64,000 nucleotides of DNA. It comes from Imbricaverruca yamaguchii. Taxonomy: Eukaryota > Arthropoda > Thecostraca > Neoverrucidae. The number at the start of each line of letters is the position of its first letter. The first letter of the stretch is position 1. The notes below the pieces were generated by a model that was given only the letters and a program-made list of their open reading frames with translations, did no database searches and was not told where the DNA came from. This document shows, piece after piece, positions 24,364-36,207 of the stretch. The DNA lies in assembly GCA_034440575.1 (NCBI GenBank), contig JAOTOL010001602.1, positions 854,501 through 918,500 on the forward strand, read 5' to 3'. A program made the translations under genes and the position numbers.

Positions 24364-26492
24364 ATAATTTCTCGATTAACTATGCGAATAAAGAGATTAT
24401 TGGATTTCAGAATTAAGATTGCAGTGGGATAACATCACCTGAGTCGTGGAACACTAAACCAGCTCACCTTTTCGTAGGTGAGAAATAGAGGCATTTCATT
24501 CCCCATGTGAGCAATGCATTCCGCGTGTGTCGCCTAGCTTGTGCTTCCTGTCTTCATGATGGGCGCGATCCATAACTCCGCGCTTACGGTCGATTGCCCA
24601 TTGCTTTTTATCTGGATTGAATGTTAGCCCCACGTATCAAGTGCAGCAACTGGTCAAAGCATTTGATGGAACATTGTTCGGTATGTTTCAGTACTTCAAT
24701 AATTTAGGCTGTGGCTACCACCTGCAATATATTCCCTGCTATCCGTGTCCCTGCTATCCGTGCTATGTTTCGCAATATCGCGATGAACTTTTTCTCTCGA
24801 ATTTCTCCGGTGTTTCCTCAGTGTTTCGGTGCACTTCAATGTGTCCTTGTAACCATGTAGATTACTTGAGCACTCGATGGGTCATGCTCGCAATGACATT
24901 TGCACACTAACTAGGCGAATGCAGTGCGTGATGTTTGGTTCAAGTAGCTTGCAACCGGTTATTTGTGGTGGGAGGACGTTAGAGGTATTCATCCAAATTA
25001 GGTGCCTGCGTTCGCAAATTTTGCTCAAGTCGTGCCTTTTGAGCACAAGCATGGAACAACTTTGGAATGTTATTTAAAGGCGCATCATGTCATTATGCAT
25101 TCTGGCCTTTCTGCTTGATGAAGTTCTTGAGTTAGGTTGGCTATGAGACTTCAACTTTCAGGGTGAAGTAGTTGATGCATTTTATGTAGTTCAATAACGC
25201 AAAGAGAATTAGCTTATTACATACAATTGCATACTAACCTCATGAGCTTTTGAGATTAGCCTTGCAATATCAGTATACTTTTTGCCACACTGATTTTCCA
25301 CCATGCCCGACAAGCTGTTTAATACACGGGCCGGCCCGCCCCACTCACATAATACAACTTTCATAGCATAGCGACCAGACTTCGGTTATCTGTTGATTTA
25401 CCTGTGCCGTGCTGTTTCTGTCTGCCGAAGGAGGCTGAGATCGCAACGACATGCATGTGCTACCCGTCATTATGTTCCACAACACATGTAGGATATGAAC
25501 GTCGATGCAATCCAGGCAGTGCCCGGACTGGGCGTGGTCTGATATAATAGTGTTGTTTCCTTCCTAATTCGATGGTTGCAGTTGCCGGACTTCCACGGTC
25601 TAACTATGTCGACATTTCCATCAGAACGCACATTATTGTACGCGCTAAATAAATGCATTATTATTGTAATTTTTCAGCATCGATACTGGTAACATTCAGA
25701 TGGTACCTGGCAGGAAGAAAGTCCATTGCTTTGTCAGTCATCACCGGTCTGTTGTGGGTTCGAATCTCAGAAGCGACATTTCTTTTCCAAAGCAGCCTCA
25801 AGTTTACATTAGACCGAGATGAATATGCCTGATTTACCTGATATAGAAGGGTCGTTTGATAGATTGAGTTTCCGTTACATGACGATGCGTAGCTCCGAGG
25901 CTGTCCGACGTTTTCTCTGCGACTCTCAGTGCCGAAGAGGACGATGGTTGTTTCGTTCTCGTCTCCTCGCTCCCATTCACCGTAAGTGACTTCCCAAAAA
26001 ACTTTTCCAATGCGAGGGTTGAGACTAGTTACAGGTTACTGCGGGTAAGAACGATATGGTGAAAAGGTTGCGAGTGCAGCCTGTCGAGATCTGAGCCCTC
26101 GCGCTGGGTGGGCTGCTCATTGTTTTCCCTGGCTGCGTCGGATGTCTCCAGACAAGAGGTCCTTCTCTATCCGTGCTCTGTCCGGACATCGGCAGCACGC
26201 TAAATGTGAACCCTGAATTTGCCAGTGTACTAAGAGTACGTGCTTCATATAGTCTGCTGCTAGGTCCATAGTTCAGTGTATCACATAGCGATAGAAATGT
26301 CCTCCGTGAAAGCACTTTAAACTGTTTCGATGACCCACATTTGGCGTGCTGTGCAGGTACAAATACTTGCTTTCAATACTGATTGAAAACCACGACAGCT
26401 GGATGCCATTTTCATTTCGTATGTGTCATGCCAAGCAATACACCATGGAGGACTGCTGCGTGACACGCATTTTCCATGTGAGGCGATGCACC
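24364..26492. other. Unassigned DNA
   Basis: No recognised feature. 25870-25985 is bounded by splice-like sites on both strands but the peptides are not convincing. Confidence 0.4.
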
Positions 26493-26711
26493 ATGGAGGA
26501 CCTGCTGCGCGGCACGCCCCGAGTGGTCCTCTTGCGGACAGGAGATTCGCCAGCTAACGGACCTACGTTGGCGCGGCATGCTGACGACGCCCCGCGGCCG
26601 GCCAGCGGGCAACGTCCGCTCAACGGGGCAGCATTCACCTTGCACGGCGACGAAGTGGCCAGTGTGAGTGGCGGCAGTTCTGCAGACGCACTGAGTCTCA
26701 TCTCGGCTAAG
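26493..26711 (+). CDS. Possible first coding exon in a CpG-rich patch
   Basis: From an ATG in good context (CACCATGG) 73 codons run open to a consensus donor (AAG, then GTGAGC). The peptide starts MEDLLRGTPRVVLLRTGD and continues low in complexity, rich in Ala, Gly, Ser and Asp. About two thirds of third positions are G or C and the patch (about 26490-26880) is CpG-rich against AT-rich flanks. The opposite strand is also open, so the strand is not certain. A near-duplicate ATGGAGGACTGCTGCG lies 48 bases upstream (about 26445). No family recognised. Confidence 0.35.
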
Positions 26712-28362
26712 GTGAGCAATGCCGGCCAGCGTTCGGAGGCCGGTTGGGCAGCCGCGCCCGCCGTCGCCGGCAGGGCGGCCAGCAGCGGCGTGTTCGCTCC
26801 CTGCACCTTTGGCGATAAGCACCGCCGGCCACTGCCGCCACTGCCGCATCACCTGTCGATCTGGCTTGTTTCAGCGTCACGCTTCGCTCCAGAAAATAGT
26901 GCGATGAATTGTTGATGTACGTGTCGCCTCCTTACATGCATTTCATGTCGCGCCAGGGCGTCTTGGTCATCCATTCTTCGATAGGATATATGACCGCTGC
27001 ATAACCTCTGCAGTCGATGCGCCCCTAAACCCAAATAACCAACCAACCAACAAACTTCGATGGGATATCCGTCATTCTGAGGTAGCCTTGAACACCGAAT
27101 TAAACGAAAAATCATCCGACCATTTTAAATAGCACTCAGAAACACAGCGGGCGATGTCCCGGATTCTAAACGCACACATCCCAAAGGGTTCGTGTGTCTT
27201 CATTAGTGTACCATACCTAACATTTCGAGTGGGTTCATAATATCAGAATAAAGGGCATAATATCATAATCAGCATAATCGGTCAGACAACCTGTCACAAA
27301 ATATATTCTTCATTTGGCAGCTTCATCATCAGCAAGATGGTTTCCGTGAAGCCGGCGTGTGCTCAGCGTAACGGAGTGTTTTGTGATGCTGCAAGCCGTT
27401 TGTTACAAACGATGGCCAGGCCATTCAGCTTCCGTACGTGGGCAAAAGACGTTCTCATGACCGCCTCAGCCTGGCCAATGCGTTACGACCCAGCCTTACC
27501 AGACGCGATCGTTATGCTCCTGATACTTTAATAGCTTCCCATATGGAGTTCACTCGTTGAAACGCGGCGTGAAGCAGGCAAATCTCCGTTGCCCAATCGT
27601 AGGAACTGTGTCCATAAAAGTACAAGGTACTACTACTGCTAGGAACTGAAAGGTTGAACGAGGTAAAATGCTCAAAGCGTGGTGTATTCCAATGTGGCTC
27701 TGTGCATTTCAGTAATGTCCGAATCGTATGTCGTCCTTTATAGCGAGGAGTCCTCGGAAGAGCTGAAGCAGTCTCGCATGCAAAACATTCATCAAACTGT
27801 ATCACAAAAGCGTAGGCAAAACAAAACTGCCCTTCTAGAAACAAAGCCGCCTGATTACAGTCACGAATATCTATCGACTGCGCTAACTGGCCCTCAGCAC
27901 TGATAACGACATGGCAACTGGTAGGGGTGACACGTGCAACCAGACAAGCTTTTTGCCACCAAGCTCGCGAGTATTTCTAAGGAATGAGTGTGGTTAAAGC
28001 TGGTAAAACCAAATGTACAGAGCAGCTTTGCTTCTGAATGAAGACACGAGTCGTTGCCAAAATAAAATCACAATCGTGACGATCGCGCTGGATCGCTCAT
28101 ATCAACCTGTCTTCGCATACGCAATGGCAGACACTCATAAGCTTTGTTCTCACTCGTCACCCACATTGGCATTGCCCATGTGGATTCTTCCTACGTTAGC
28201 AGCGTAATTGTGATACAATAACATAGTAATCATAACATAAAAATCTACAAAGTGCGCAATGTTATTAGGAAGTGTTACCGTGGCGTGGCCGCCGGCAGTC
28301 CTGGCACATATTCCACGTCGTAACGTTCGACATGCACGGCGTTAGCGGTGAGCCCCACTCAG
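26712..28362. other. Unassigned DNA
   Basis: CpG-rich to 26880. 26950-27057 ends in CGCCCCTAAACCCAAATAAC and an AACC-rich tail, resembling the tail of the SINE at 20911, and may be a SINE 3' fragment. No exon supported beyond that. Confidence 0.4.
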
Positions 28363-28383
28363 ATGACCCATGTACGGAACTCT

Positions 28384-28465
28384 ATGCTTCAGATGAGGAC
28401 CAACACGCTGCTTTGTCTCGGTGCGGCTCTCTTGCTGGCAACATGTCTTGCGGAACCACCTGCAG
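28384..28465 (+). CDS. Secreted protein exon 1 (signal peptide)
   Basis: Codes for a Leu/Ala-rich signal peptide and ends one base into a codon before donor GTAAAA. In-frame ATGs lie at 28363, 28384 and 28393; 28384 and 28393 both place the hydrophobic core close to the N-terminus. Signal cleavage is most likely after ATCLA. Confidence 0.72.
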
Positions 28466-31193
28466 GTAAAACGTCTGCACAAGGACCGTCAACGGGCGAA
28501 ATGCCCTCCCATGGGAGAAGAACTATCCTTTTATGAGGCGAGGAATCACCCTCCTGTGACACTTACTCGGCATGGGAAAGCATGTCTCCTCGGACCGGGA
28601 TCACCCTGCGCTGGGACGGGAAAGCATTCTCCCATAGGACGAGGAATTGGAACACTCATGTGCAATTTAGAGCACTGGAGTATGACACCACGGAGTGCAA
28701 CGTGTAATGATGCTACGCTGATTGCTCTGAGAGACCTAATGTCACTATAGTTTAAATCCAAGAAACATAGAAGTTAGCTTCGGCTTTGCATGCATGACTA
28801 AAATGATTGGTTTTATCTACATATCCACTTGGTTAGAAGTCAACATATTTGGCTTCGCGAAAAAAACGTATTTTGGCGAGACGTCGCCTTCGACTTCGTA
28901 ACTTTTGCACTGTTGGCCGAGCCAGCATGACATGTTTTCAGCCGTTGGCTCTGGATTCGACTTCAACATCGTGTTATTTTCGTCTGCTATGTATGGTTTC
29001 GACTTGGAATTCGGTTTCGTGACGCTATTCTGGCCTCGGCTAGGACTTCGAAGCCATCAACTTGGTTTCGTCCTCGTGTCTGTTGGTTTTGCTACCTGCC
29101 AACATCTTTTTTGTCGGGGTCGAAAATTGTAACCGCCTATATTAATGAGACTTGACAATTCCCTAAAAATGTAGTGTGGCAGTATACAAATGCGTACTCA
29201 TGCAAGCGGTGCGCCCTAGTCATTTTCTGGGGGGGGCGGCGGCTCTGGGGAAAGTAAGCATGTTTCAATAGTAGCCACGATTTTTCAGCGTAAGATCTCC
29301 TGCGCCTGTTATTTGATTACACCACTGTCTAACATGAGTTATATTGCAGAGCCTGGTGCTGAAGCGATCTCCCAAAGCGTGGCTCGAGACCCGAAGCTAT
29401 TCTTTGGCGGGCTGTACACGACAGTAACACGAGTCTCCATTGTGCTTACCACCACCGGCACCCGCTACTATACCTGCATCAGCTCAATCGCCAACACTAT
29501 GACGTGCACTGGTCGGCGTCGGCGCAGGAACGTCAGGCCTTCCCTGGAAAACTCCAGGTGAGATCGGAGCGGCCGGGTGTTGGTCGTTGTGCTCATTTGG
29601 ACATAGGTGTTTCATTGTGGACAAAGGCATCTGCACTGAGCAGGAGAAAAGCAGTTGAAGCCACACAAGTTACTTGCGAACATTACATTTTTTCGTCTTA
29701 TTCCATATTACACATTCCGGGCATGGTTCCTATCCTCACGCGATCTAGTTGAGATTGGCATTTTGGTCTCGTCACCAGGGGGCTAGATTTTCACGACTTT
29801 TCACGACTTACATTATGTTTTTGGCTCTGGGGAGTTCATTTTGGGGATATGTGAAAAAAACAATATTTATTGGGAATGAGGAAAGGACAAGGAAATCCAC
29901 CAGGGCTTTAATTTTTTTGCCACCCTAAAAAAAAATTGAATTTCAAAATTTCGAGTTTTCAAGTTTTCTTTAATTTTCCTTTTCCAATGGGTAGAGCAGA
30001 CCGACAAACCTTGTTGGAAGTCAACTTTCCCCAATACAAAATGCTTACTTTAGCCAGAATCCTCTATTTGAACTGCAATTTGGCAAACACGCAAAATTTA
30101 TATGAAGTCAGAAAGGAAAAATAAAAATAAACTCTTACGTTTTGTTGCATCCCTAAAGATAAGCAAACCCTGAAAGTTTCATTAAAATATCTGCATCCGT
30201 TAAAGCGTGACGACTGGTTGAACTTTTTTGGAGGTGACCGCACTTGACCTTGACTAGCTCGCTGACCCTAGATGACCTGATTTCACAATTTTGAAACAAC
30301 GTGCCAAATTGATGTGGGAAAAGGTATTCCAAATTTGGGAGCACTGCCCCGCGCCGTTCGTTCACTATCCGCGAAAAATCTGGGGGGAGGCGGTTGAAGA
30401 CCCACTCCCGAGACGTGTGTGTCCCGTGCTAGTGTGAGTAATCAACCCAAAGTTGCTACACTTTGATATATTTCCCTCGTATTACTATTCCTTGCTCGAT
30501 TTCTTATTATTATTCTTACCTTTAATATGACTATTACTGATACAATAATATTCTTCATCATTATTATAACACTTCTTCTAATTTGTCTTCTCATTATTGT
30601 TATTATAATTATTACATCAATAATACTAAAACTAATATCATTATTATTATAAGCTGATATGACCATGCATAAATTAATTATATTCATGAATAATATAATC
30701 AATTCATCAATGGCCGTACATCACTCGCGAATTCTCCTTGTGATTTCGAGCATCAGAGCTGATGATCGTTATATCCCAACTACAGCTTCATTCCACTTGT
30801 ATATGCTTTCTTTTTAAAAGGCCTTCCAGTTGGCTTTGTCCATGTACGGAATATGGGGCCTGACAAGATGTTGTGGGGCTGAACATGATTAATGGATTCA
30901 GCTGCTATATCTATGCGAGTCTGTGAACCATAAGTATTTGTTCATGTTCTAGAACGCCGAGAGACCTGCAGGCACCTGTCGTGCCTATGGTGCACAGCTC
31001 CATGTCCGACGTTCCTGAGACAGGTGTGAAGACCAACTCGGAGGTACGCGACGAGCGGCTGCTGCTTCTCACCATCTACACCACCATGACCAGCTCCTAC
31101 ACCCTAGGCACGTACACCTCCGACACCGGAACCACCGTCAGCATCAGTGTGGCCTGCTTTGACCCATCCTTCAGCTTCCCGCCCAACTGCTAG
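28384..31193 (+). CDS. Secreted Thr-rich small protein, three exons, complete
   Basis: Overall span of a spliced gene with exons 28384-28465, 29350-29557 and 30953-31193, encoding about 176 aa (173 if the second ATG at 28393 is used). Exon phases fit exactly (1, then 2) and every junction has GT/AG. Residues 1 to about 24 are a classical signal peptide (TNTLLCLGAALLLATCLA). The mature part has two Thr/Ser-rich, beta-prone stretches (YTTVTRVSIVLTTTGTRYYTC and IYTTMTSSYTLGTYTS, about residues 49-69 and 133-148), a basic TGRRRRRN motif between them that looks like a dibasic processing site, and four Cys (about 69, 79, 165 and 176, the last at the C-terminus). I associate this layout with a family of crustacean secreted proteins of unknown function; that assignment is from memory. 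No AATAAA is evident just after the stop. Confidence 0.75.
29350..29557 (+). CDS. Secreted protein exon 2
   Basis: 208 nt between acceptor TTATATTGCAG and donor GTGAGA, phase 1 in and phase 2 out. Contains FFGGLYTTVTRVSIVLTTT, two Cys and the TGRRRRRN basic run. Third codon positions are richer in G and C than the flanking introns. Confidence 0.75.
29766..30413 (+). mobile_element. TTAA-element family 1, 5'-truncated copy E in an intron
   Basis: Lacks the first 150 bp or so; starts near GTCACCAGGGGGCTAGATTTT and ends at CCCGAGACG. It lies in intron 2 of the secreted-protein gene (29558-30952). The paired hexamer has one change (TGACCG-CACT-TGACCT, 30235-30250). Confidence 0.75.
30460..30715. 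repeat. ATT-rich low-complexity tract
   Basis: Imperfect ATT/TAT repeats, 3' of copy E in intron 2 of the secreted-protein gene. No coding signal. Confidence 0.7.
30953..31193 (+). CDS. Secreted protein exon 3 with stop
   Basis: Begins after acceptor TTCATGTTCTAG, completes the split Arg codon and ends at TAG. Encodes LLLLTIYTTMTSSYTLGT and ends SVACFDPSFSFPPNC, with a Cys as the last residue. The second Thr-rich strand mirrors that of exon 2, which suggests an internal duplication. Confidence 0.75.
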
Positions 31194-31976
31194 GGCTGAC
31201 CTACGACTGACAGGTCCTCAGGAAGGCCGGCAGGTGGCAGTACGGAGTCGGGCCGTGTGAAGTCCGGGAGCTGTTCGTGGTTCGCTGTTATTTTTGTGTG
31301 TTGTTGCCATACACACACTGGACTAAGGTTTAATCGTCTTGAAGCGCACTCCTGTTGTGATGATGTGCCACTATGAATACATCTCTTCTTGATTGTTGCT
31401 GGCTGGGTTGCCGTTCAGAAGCCGGAGATCCACCAACCATGGAGCCCGCGACACGCGGTCACAGGTGGCATTCAGCCGTAGTCTTACGTTCACCACAATG
31501 TAGTACATGTGCAGACCACACGTTTTACACAAAATTTTATCTCCCAAAAAACTCCGGGCCCCATGATACATCCAGATTTTGCCATGGGACACGATGACGC
31601 CATGCTTGCAATCTTCAAACAAGACAAGTATTCAGCTGACTGATAGCCTTCCATACTAACCTTCGGCTGACGATCACTGATGGGTGACCCTTAGACACTT
31701 GTTTTTGGTTTGTCGAAAGTAATTTAGGTATATTAAAAATATGAATTCAACAGGAAAACTGCTGAAACCGAATTAAAGAAGAGCACGGCATCCAAACCTT
31801 CAGGGTTGCCCAGATCAACGACCTCGAATGGTCTGTGGGGGCCGAAATTCACAGACATTCTTTCTTCGTGCATCTGAAGATCCGAAGGACATATTTTTTT
31901 TTATAGAGGACAGTATATCTGAAGTTCCGATTGAATTGTATGTTTTCAGCAGACAACACTGATCATCTTCACCCAT
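31194..31976. other. 3' flank of the secreted-protein gene
   Basis: Presumably starts with the 3' UTR. No AATAAA close to the stop; a weak AATACA lies near 31377. Nothing else supported. Confidence 0.4.
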
Positions 31977-32801
31977 GTCTCTCCGGTCAGATCCCCACAC
32001 ACCGTCTCGAGGGGTGAGGGGGAGAGGAACCCCATCTAATATCAAAACTAATTGTCGCACGAAAACGAAAGACGTGTCATCGGAAAGCGCTCGGCGAGTA
32101 GGGCCCGGCGCAATCCCCAAACAAAATTCCTCCAAACGTGACGTCACTATGAGGCTTAGGTGTTCATGACTTACATGATGTTTCTGGCTCTAGGTAGTTA
32201 AATTTAGGGGATATTTGGGGAACAAACAATTTGGAATGAGAAAAGGACAGCGAAATCTACCAGGACCATACAATTTTTGGCCACCCAAAAATCAAAATTA
32301 TATTTTATTTTGAACTTTCAAAATTTTGTGTTTTCAAGTTTTCTTTACGTCTCCTTTTCTAATGGGAACAGCGGACCGAACGATGTTGTTCGAAGTCAAC
32401 TTGCACTAGTAACAAATGCTTACCTTAGCCAGAATCTTCGATTTTAACTCTAAAAGGCAAATATGCAAAACAAATAAGGAATCAAAAACGGAAAAAAATA
32501 AAAATTCCTCTAGTGCGTTTTGTTGCATCCCTAAAAATAAGCAAACGCTGGAAGTTTCATTAAAATATTTGAATCCGTTAAAGCGTGACGACTGGTTTAA
32601 CGTTTTTGTAGGTGACCTCACTTGACCTAGTCTAACTCGTTGACCCAATATCACCTAACTTCAAACGTTTGACACAACATGCCAAATTAATGTGACAAAA
32701 GGTATGCCAAATGTCGGCGCGCTGCCGCGCGCCGTTCTTTCATTATCCGCGAATAACCTGAGGGAGTGGTTGAAGACCCCCCACAAGACGGCACGGGTTA
32801 A
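31977..32801 (+). mobile_element. TTAA-element family 1, copy F
   Basis: About 825 bp, from GTCTCTCCGGTCAGATCCCC to GGCACGGGTTAA. The right TTAA is present (32798-32801), the left one is not recognisable. TGACCT-CACT-TGACCT at 32613-32628. It lies about 200 bp left of the 3.56 kb TIR transposon. Confidence 0.78.
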
Positions 32802-33017
32802 GTCAGCATTGGCTGATGTCTTCTTGGCACCACATTTATTTTGGAGTATTTGCACTCTCGTCTTTCTTCGTCTCCCTTCTGTCAGGTTCCAGTACAAGAA
32901 ACATACAGCATGGCAAAGTGCAGATCACTTTCAGTGAAGAAAGTGTAACATGAACAGGAAACTTGTTTATTGGGAGCGAGGGCGACATCAAGTTATTTTA
33001 CTTTTGCGCATGTGGGC

Positions 33018-33400
33018 TAGGCTGGTCCGGTTTGCGTTTGTTTTTCGAAAATGGACTAGGTCGCCCCCCTAGTTGATGCATTTTTGGGCGCTGAGCGCGA
33101 TGCGCTCATCAAAATTCCAAATTTCGAAAAACTTTTGACCGCGACGCCCGCTCAAAGGTTTCGGCGATTTTGCAAATTGGCCTTTTTCGGCTCATTATTC
33201 CGAAATTTGTGATAGTAAATAGAAAAAGCAGCATGGACAAGCTGAACCAGGTATATTTCTTAAGATATTCGCACAAACCAGCGGCTTTCACTCCATTTAC
33301 ATAATGCAAAAACAGTGTCCGTACTATTTCCCAATTTCACAACCTACTTCAGTACGACACCCATAGATGGCGTTGGTGGCGATCGCGTGTGTTTCATCGC
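33018..33400 (+). repeat. Left long terminal inverted repeat
   Basis: Matches the reverse complement of 36208-36581 with scattered substitutions and small indels over its whole length, starting at TAGGCTGG and ending near GTGTTTCATCGC. The flanking TSD copy ATGTGGGC lies immediately to the left. Confidence 0.85.
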
Positions 33401-33829
33401 TGGAGGGTGCCTCTCCAGAAGGTCGCCGCTTTTCATCGTGGTGGGTGTGAGGTGGGACAGCGCCCTCCGCCGTTGCCCCTCCCCTAGATCTGCATCTGAT
33501 TGAACAATTCCAGTGTTTACACTACATATTTCTAATTAATTAATCAACAAGCAATCATTACCACAGGTCTGAGGTCCATTACTAATTGCAAACACACAAC
33601 CAAATCGAACAAAACCCAACCACTACCGAAATGACGCCTTCTCATCAGACTCGCCACATTCATCAGTCTGAAGCCACCGACCCTGCCACAGACGCTCTAG
33701 CCATGCTTCGTCTGGTCTTCGAGCTGGTCTACTGGCCCCTGAAGCGACACCCGCCGGAAGGCCACCTTATTTAGGCTGTGACCGTCTTGTCCCTCTGCGC
33801 CCACGACGGCCGCTGCGACCTCGGTCGTC

Positions 33830-34837
33830 AGCTTGACGACGCGCTCGGTAGACTGGGTGTGGCAGGGCACCTCCGTCCGGAGCGGCTCGTCCAGGAGCCG
33901 GCTAGCTCGTCATCGGTGAGAAAACGGACACATGGTGGCTCGATGTCGGCCTCCCGAGCATACTGGTTGATGTTCACCAGCTCCTTGTACTGGCGTGCAG
34001 TCACGTTGATCGTTAAGCCTTGCACCCGGAACTGGGGGACTGGTCCGGGCTGCCGGCGCTCTTGAGCCTCGCGCACCATCTGCACGGCCCTCGCCCTGAG
34101 CTCCGGGCGCTCGTCGCCCAGCATCGACAGCACCACGTTCTCTGGGTGGGCCATCAGGGCATTCCCGCACAGGCGTTCCTGCACGGTTTCCAGGTCGGCG
34201 CCGCTCAAGTGCCGCTGCTGCCGTTGTAGCTGATCAAACAGGTGGCGGGGCGCTTCCACCAGGTCCGGCCTGGGCTTAATGGCCATGACTGTGGGGACGT
34301 ACACCGCCACGATGTACAGGGCCAGGGTCGTTAGCTGGTCACTGGGGCTCTGCTGGGACATATATACCCGCAGCAGCCGGCTCTGCGCCGTGTACCACCT
34401 TGCCAAGTTGAGCTGGCGTGGATCCGGTACGCCACTAGACTGCCATCGCCGGACGCCGCACACTTTGCACACTGGTAGAGCAGCCGTAGATCCGAGCTCA
34501 GCGACTGCTCTACATCAGCCGGCAGGAGCGGTAGCTCGGCGGAGGCCAGGGGCTGGAACTCCACCAATGGAAGCTCATACATCGTGCCCGCCACCATCTG
34601 GCCGATTGGCCCGGTGCCGGCAGGTGCCAGCAGCTGCGGATACGGAGACGGGAAGAGGAGCGCCTTCAACGGCGGCGGCACGAGATGTCGAAGCTGCTGT
34701 ACGGCTCGGGGGATGAGCCGCCGAGGGCCCAACAGCGACGGCGATGGGCGTGCGGGCCGCGCGAGAAGCCGCTGATGGCCTATTAGCGGCAGTGGCGGCG
34801 ACGCGGGAGAGGCGACCTGAGGTGGTTTAGGGAGCAT
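33830..34837 (-). pseudogene. Transposon-borne ORF, C-terminal half (ARW...LLRVY family)
   Basis: A frame from 34837 encodes a Pro-rich leader and then PLVEFQPL and SLSSDLRLLYQCAK. Near 34448 the similarity moves to the next frame, which continues LNLARWYTAQSRLLRVYMS, then HPENVVLSMLGDERPELR, FRVQGLTINVTARQYKEL and EPPCVRFLTDDELAG. I recognise this order of blocks from multi-copy uncharacterised proteins of arthropods and cnidarians; the memory is of the pattern, not of a named domain. The frame change near 34448 marks this copy as broken. High GC contrasts with the flanks. The function is unknown; repetitive occurrence and the transposon context suggest a mobility or element-borne gene. Confidence 0.6.
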
Positions 34838-34879
34838 CAGTTGGTTTGAAGTAGTCAGGAGAGGTAATGTCGCCCTTAT

Positions 34880-35666
34880 TAAAGAAATATAGCGACAATC
34901 TCATGCATGCCAATGCCCATGAAGTAATCGGTGACGCGGACCTGAGGCGTGGGCAGCCGTTGGGACGTGGCGAGTCTCGTCGGACGGTCCGGCGACGGCG
35001 GCGGCGGCAGTGACGGTGGCAGCTCTGCTGGCTTGACGAGCCTGTCGCTCGGCCCGCTCATCTCTCCTGTGCCAGCGCCCCGTCGTCTGCTGGTCGACCC
35101 CACCAATATGACGTCTCCTGGGGCCCCGCCGGTCGGCCAGGAACTCTCTGTCATTGGCAAGCTCTGGCTGGCGGGCTGTGTTCGAAATGTCGAAGAGTTC
35201 ACCGAAGTCGGAGACAGCAGCAGTTGTTAAACGTGCTGTAAGACCAGAATGCTGTTTCTTCGACGTTTTTCGCACGCCCTCTTTTCTTTCCCACAGCTGC
35301 TTCACCTTTCCCAGAACACGTGGCCTCGGCATTTTCGATAGTGAAGCCCTGTCCCAGAGTAGCAATATCTCAACTGTCACTTGCTGTATGCACTCTTTCA
35401 TTGGTACGTACTTTTCATCTCTGGACCTCTCCTCCATCTTCTCTAATTTGACCATCATCAAGCGGTCGATGACGTCGGCCATGGTGGGAAGCTGGCTTCC
35501 AGGCAAGCGACGAGACGTTTTCCCAAATTGAGGATGAGGTTCCTTCATTTTCTTTCTAAATGTTTGTCCTTCCATCGTTGGCAACGCGTTTCGGGGACAA
35601 TTTAAACCGAAATGAAGACGTCCCGATACAGAAAGCGAGCTTTTCGACTGGCTAAGGTCACGATCA
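34880..35666 (-). pseudogene. Transposon-borne ORF, N-terminal half
   Basis: Reading leftward from an acceptor-like TTGTTTGTTCCAG at 35667, the frame encodes TMADVIDRLMMVKLEKMEE, a helix with VTVEILLLWDRA, a basic segment, and DFGELFDISNT followed by REFLADRRGPRR. Lysine-rich helix, LFDI block and R-rich tail is again an order I know from repetitive arthropod proteins. Beyond about 35060 the more protein-like sequence moves to another frame (PPPPSPDRPTRLATSQRLP) and then meets stops near 34880. The region between this half and the C-terminal half is only about 50 bp, so any central catalytic core is absent. Confidence 0.5.
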
Positions 35667-36207
35667 CTGGAACAAACAATAATGCAGCAGGTAAGTATTA
35701 CAAATAGCATTGGATAATAAAAATATTTAATATTGAGCATGAAGCGTATTTTGGTAGACAATTACTCTCGTAAAATTCAATACTCTTCCACGATTCGACG
35801 TGAAAAATAATGACAAATTAACATTTCTCCTCAGTTTAACTGATCGATAGCTACCGTAGCTATGCCATGACATTTCGATCGGACCCAATGTACCTATAAT
35901 GGTGATGGTTGTGGCGAGCCGATTATTTGATATTTTATCACCTATAATGCATTGTGATTGTGCTATTTAAAATTGTTTAATAGTTGCATCACTCTCAAGA
36001 GATGATTCCCTGAAATCAGCGTCACTCCATCACTGGCATATCTAGCCAGGTGTTTGGGGGAGGCAAACGGTAGTTTTTAGGGGGGCAAACAGCTGCAAAT
36101 AGCCATATTGACCATTTTTCCGGGCGTTTGAGGGGGGCAAATGGTTTTAGGGGCACTGACCCCTTGCCCCCTTAAATTCGTCCCTGCACTCCATTGTCAA
36201 TGTCCGT

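Noticed and set aside
25870..25985. Exon candidate on either strand
   Set aside because: Splice-like signals occur on both strands and neither peptide is convincing.
26945..27057. Third SINE copy
   Set aside because: Only the AACC-rich tail resembles the SINE at 20911; no box A or B is visible.
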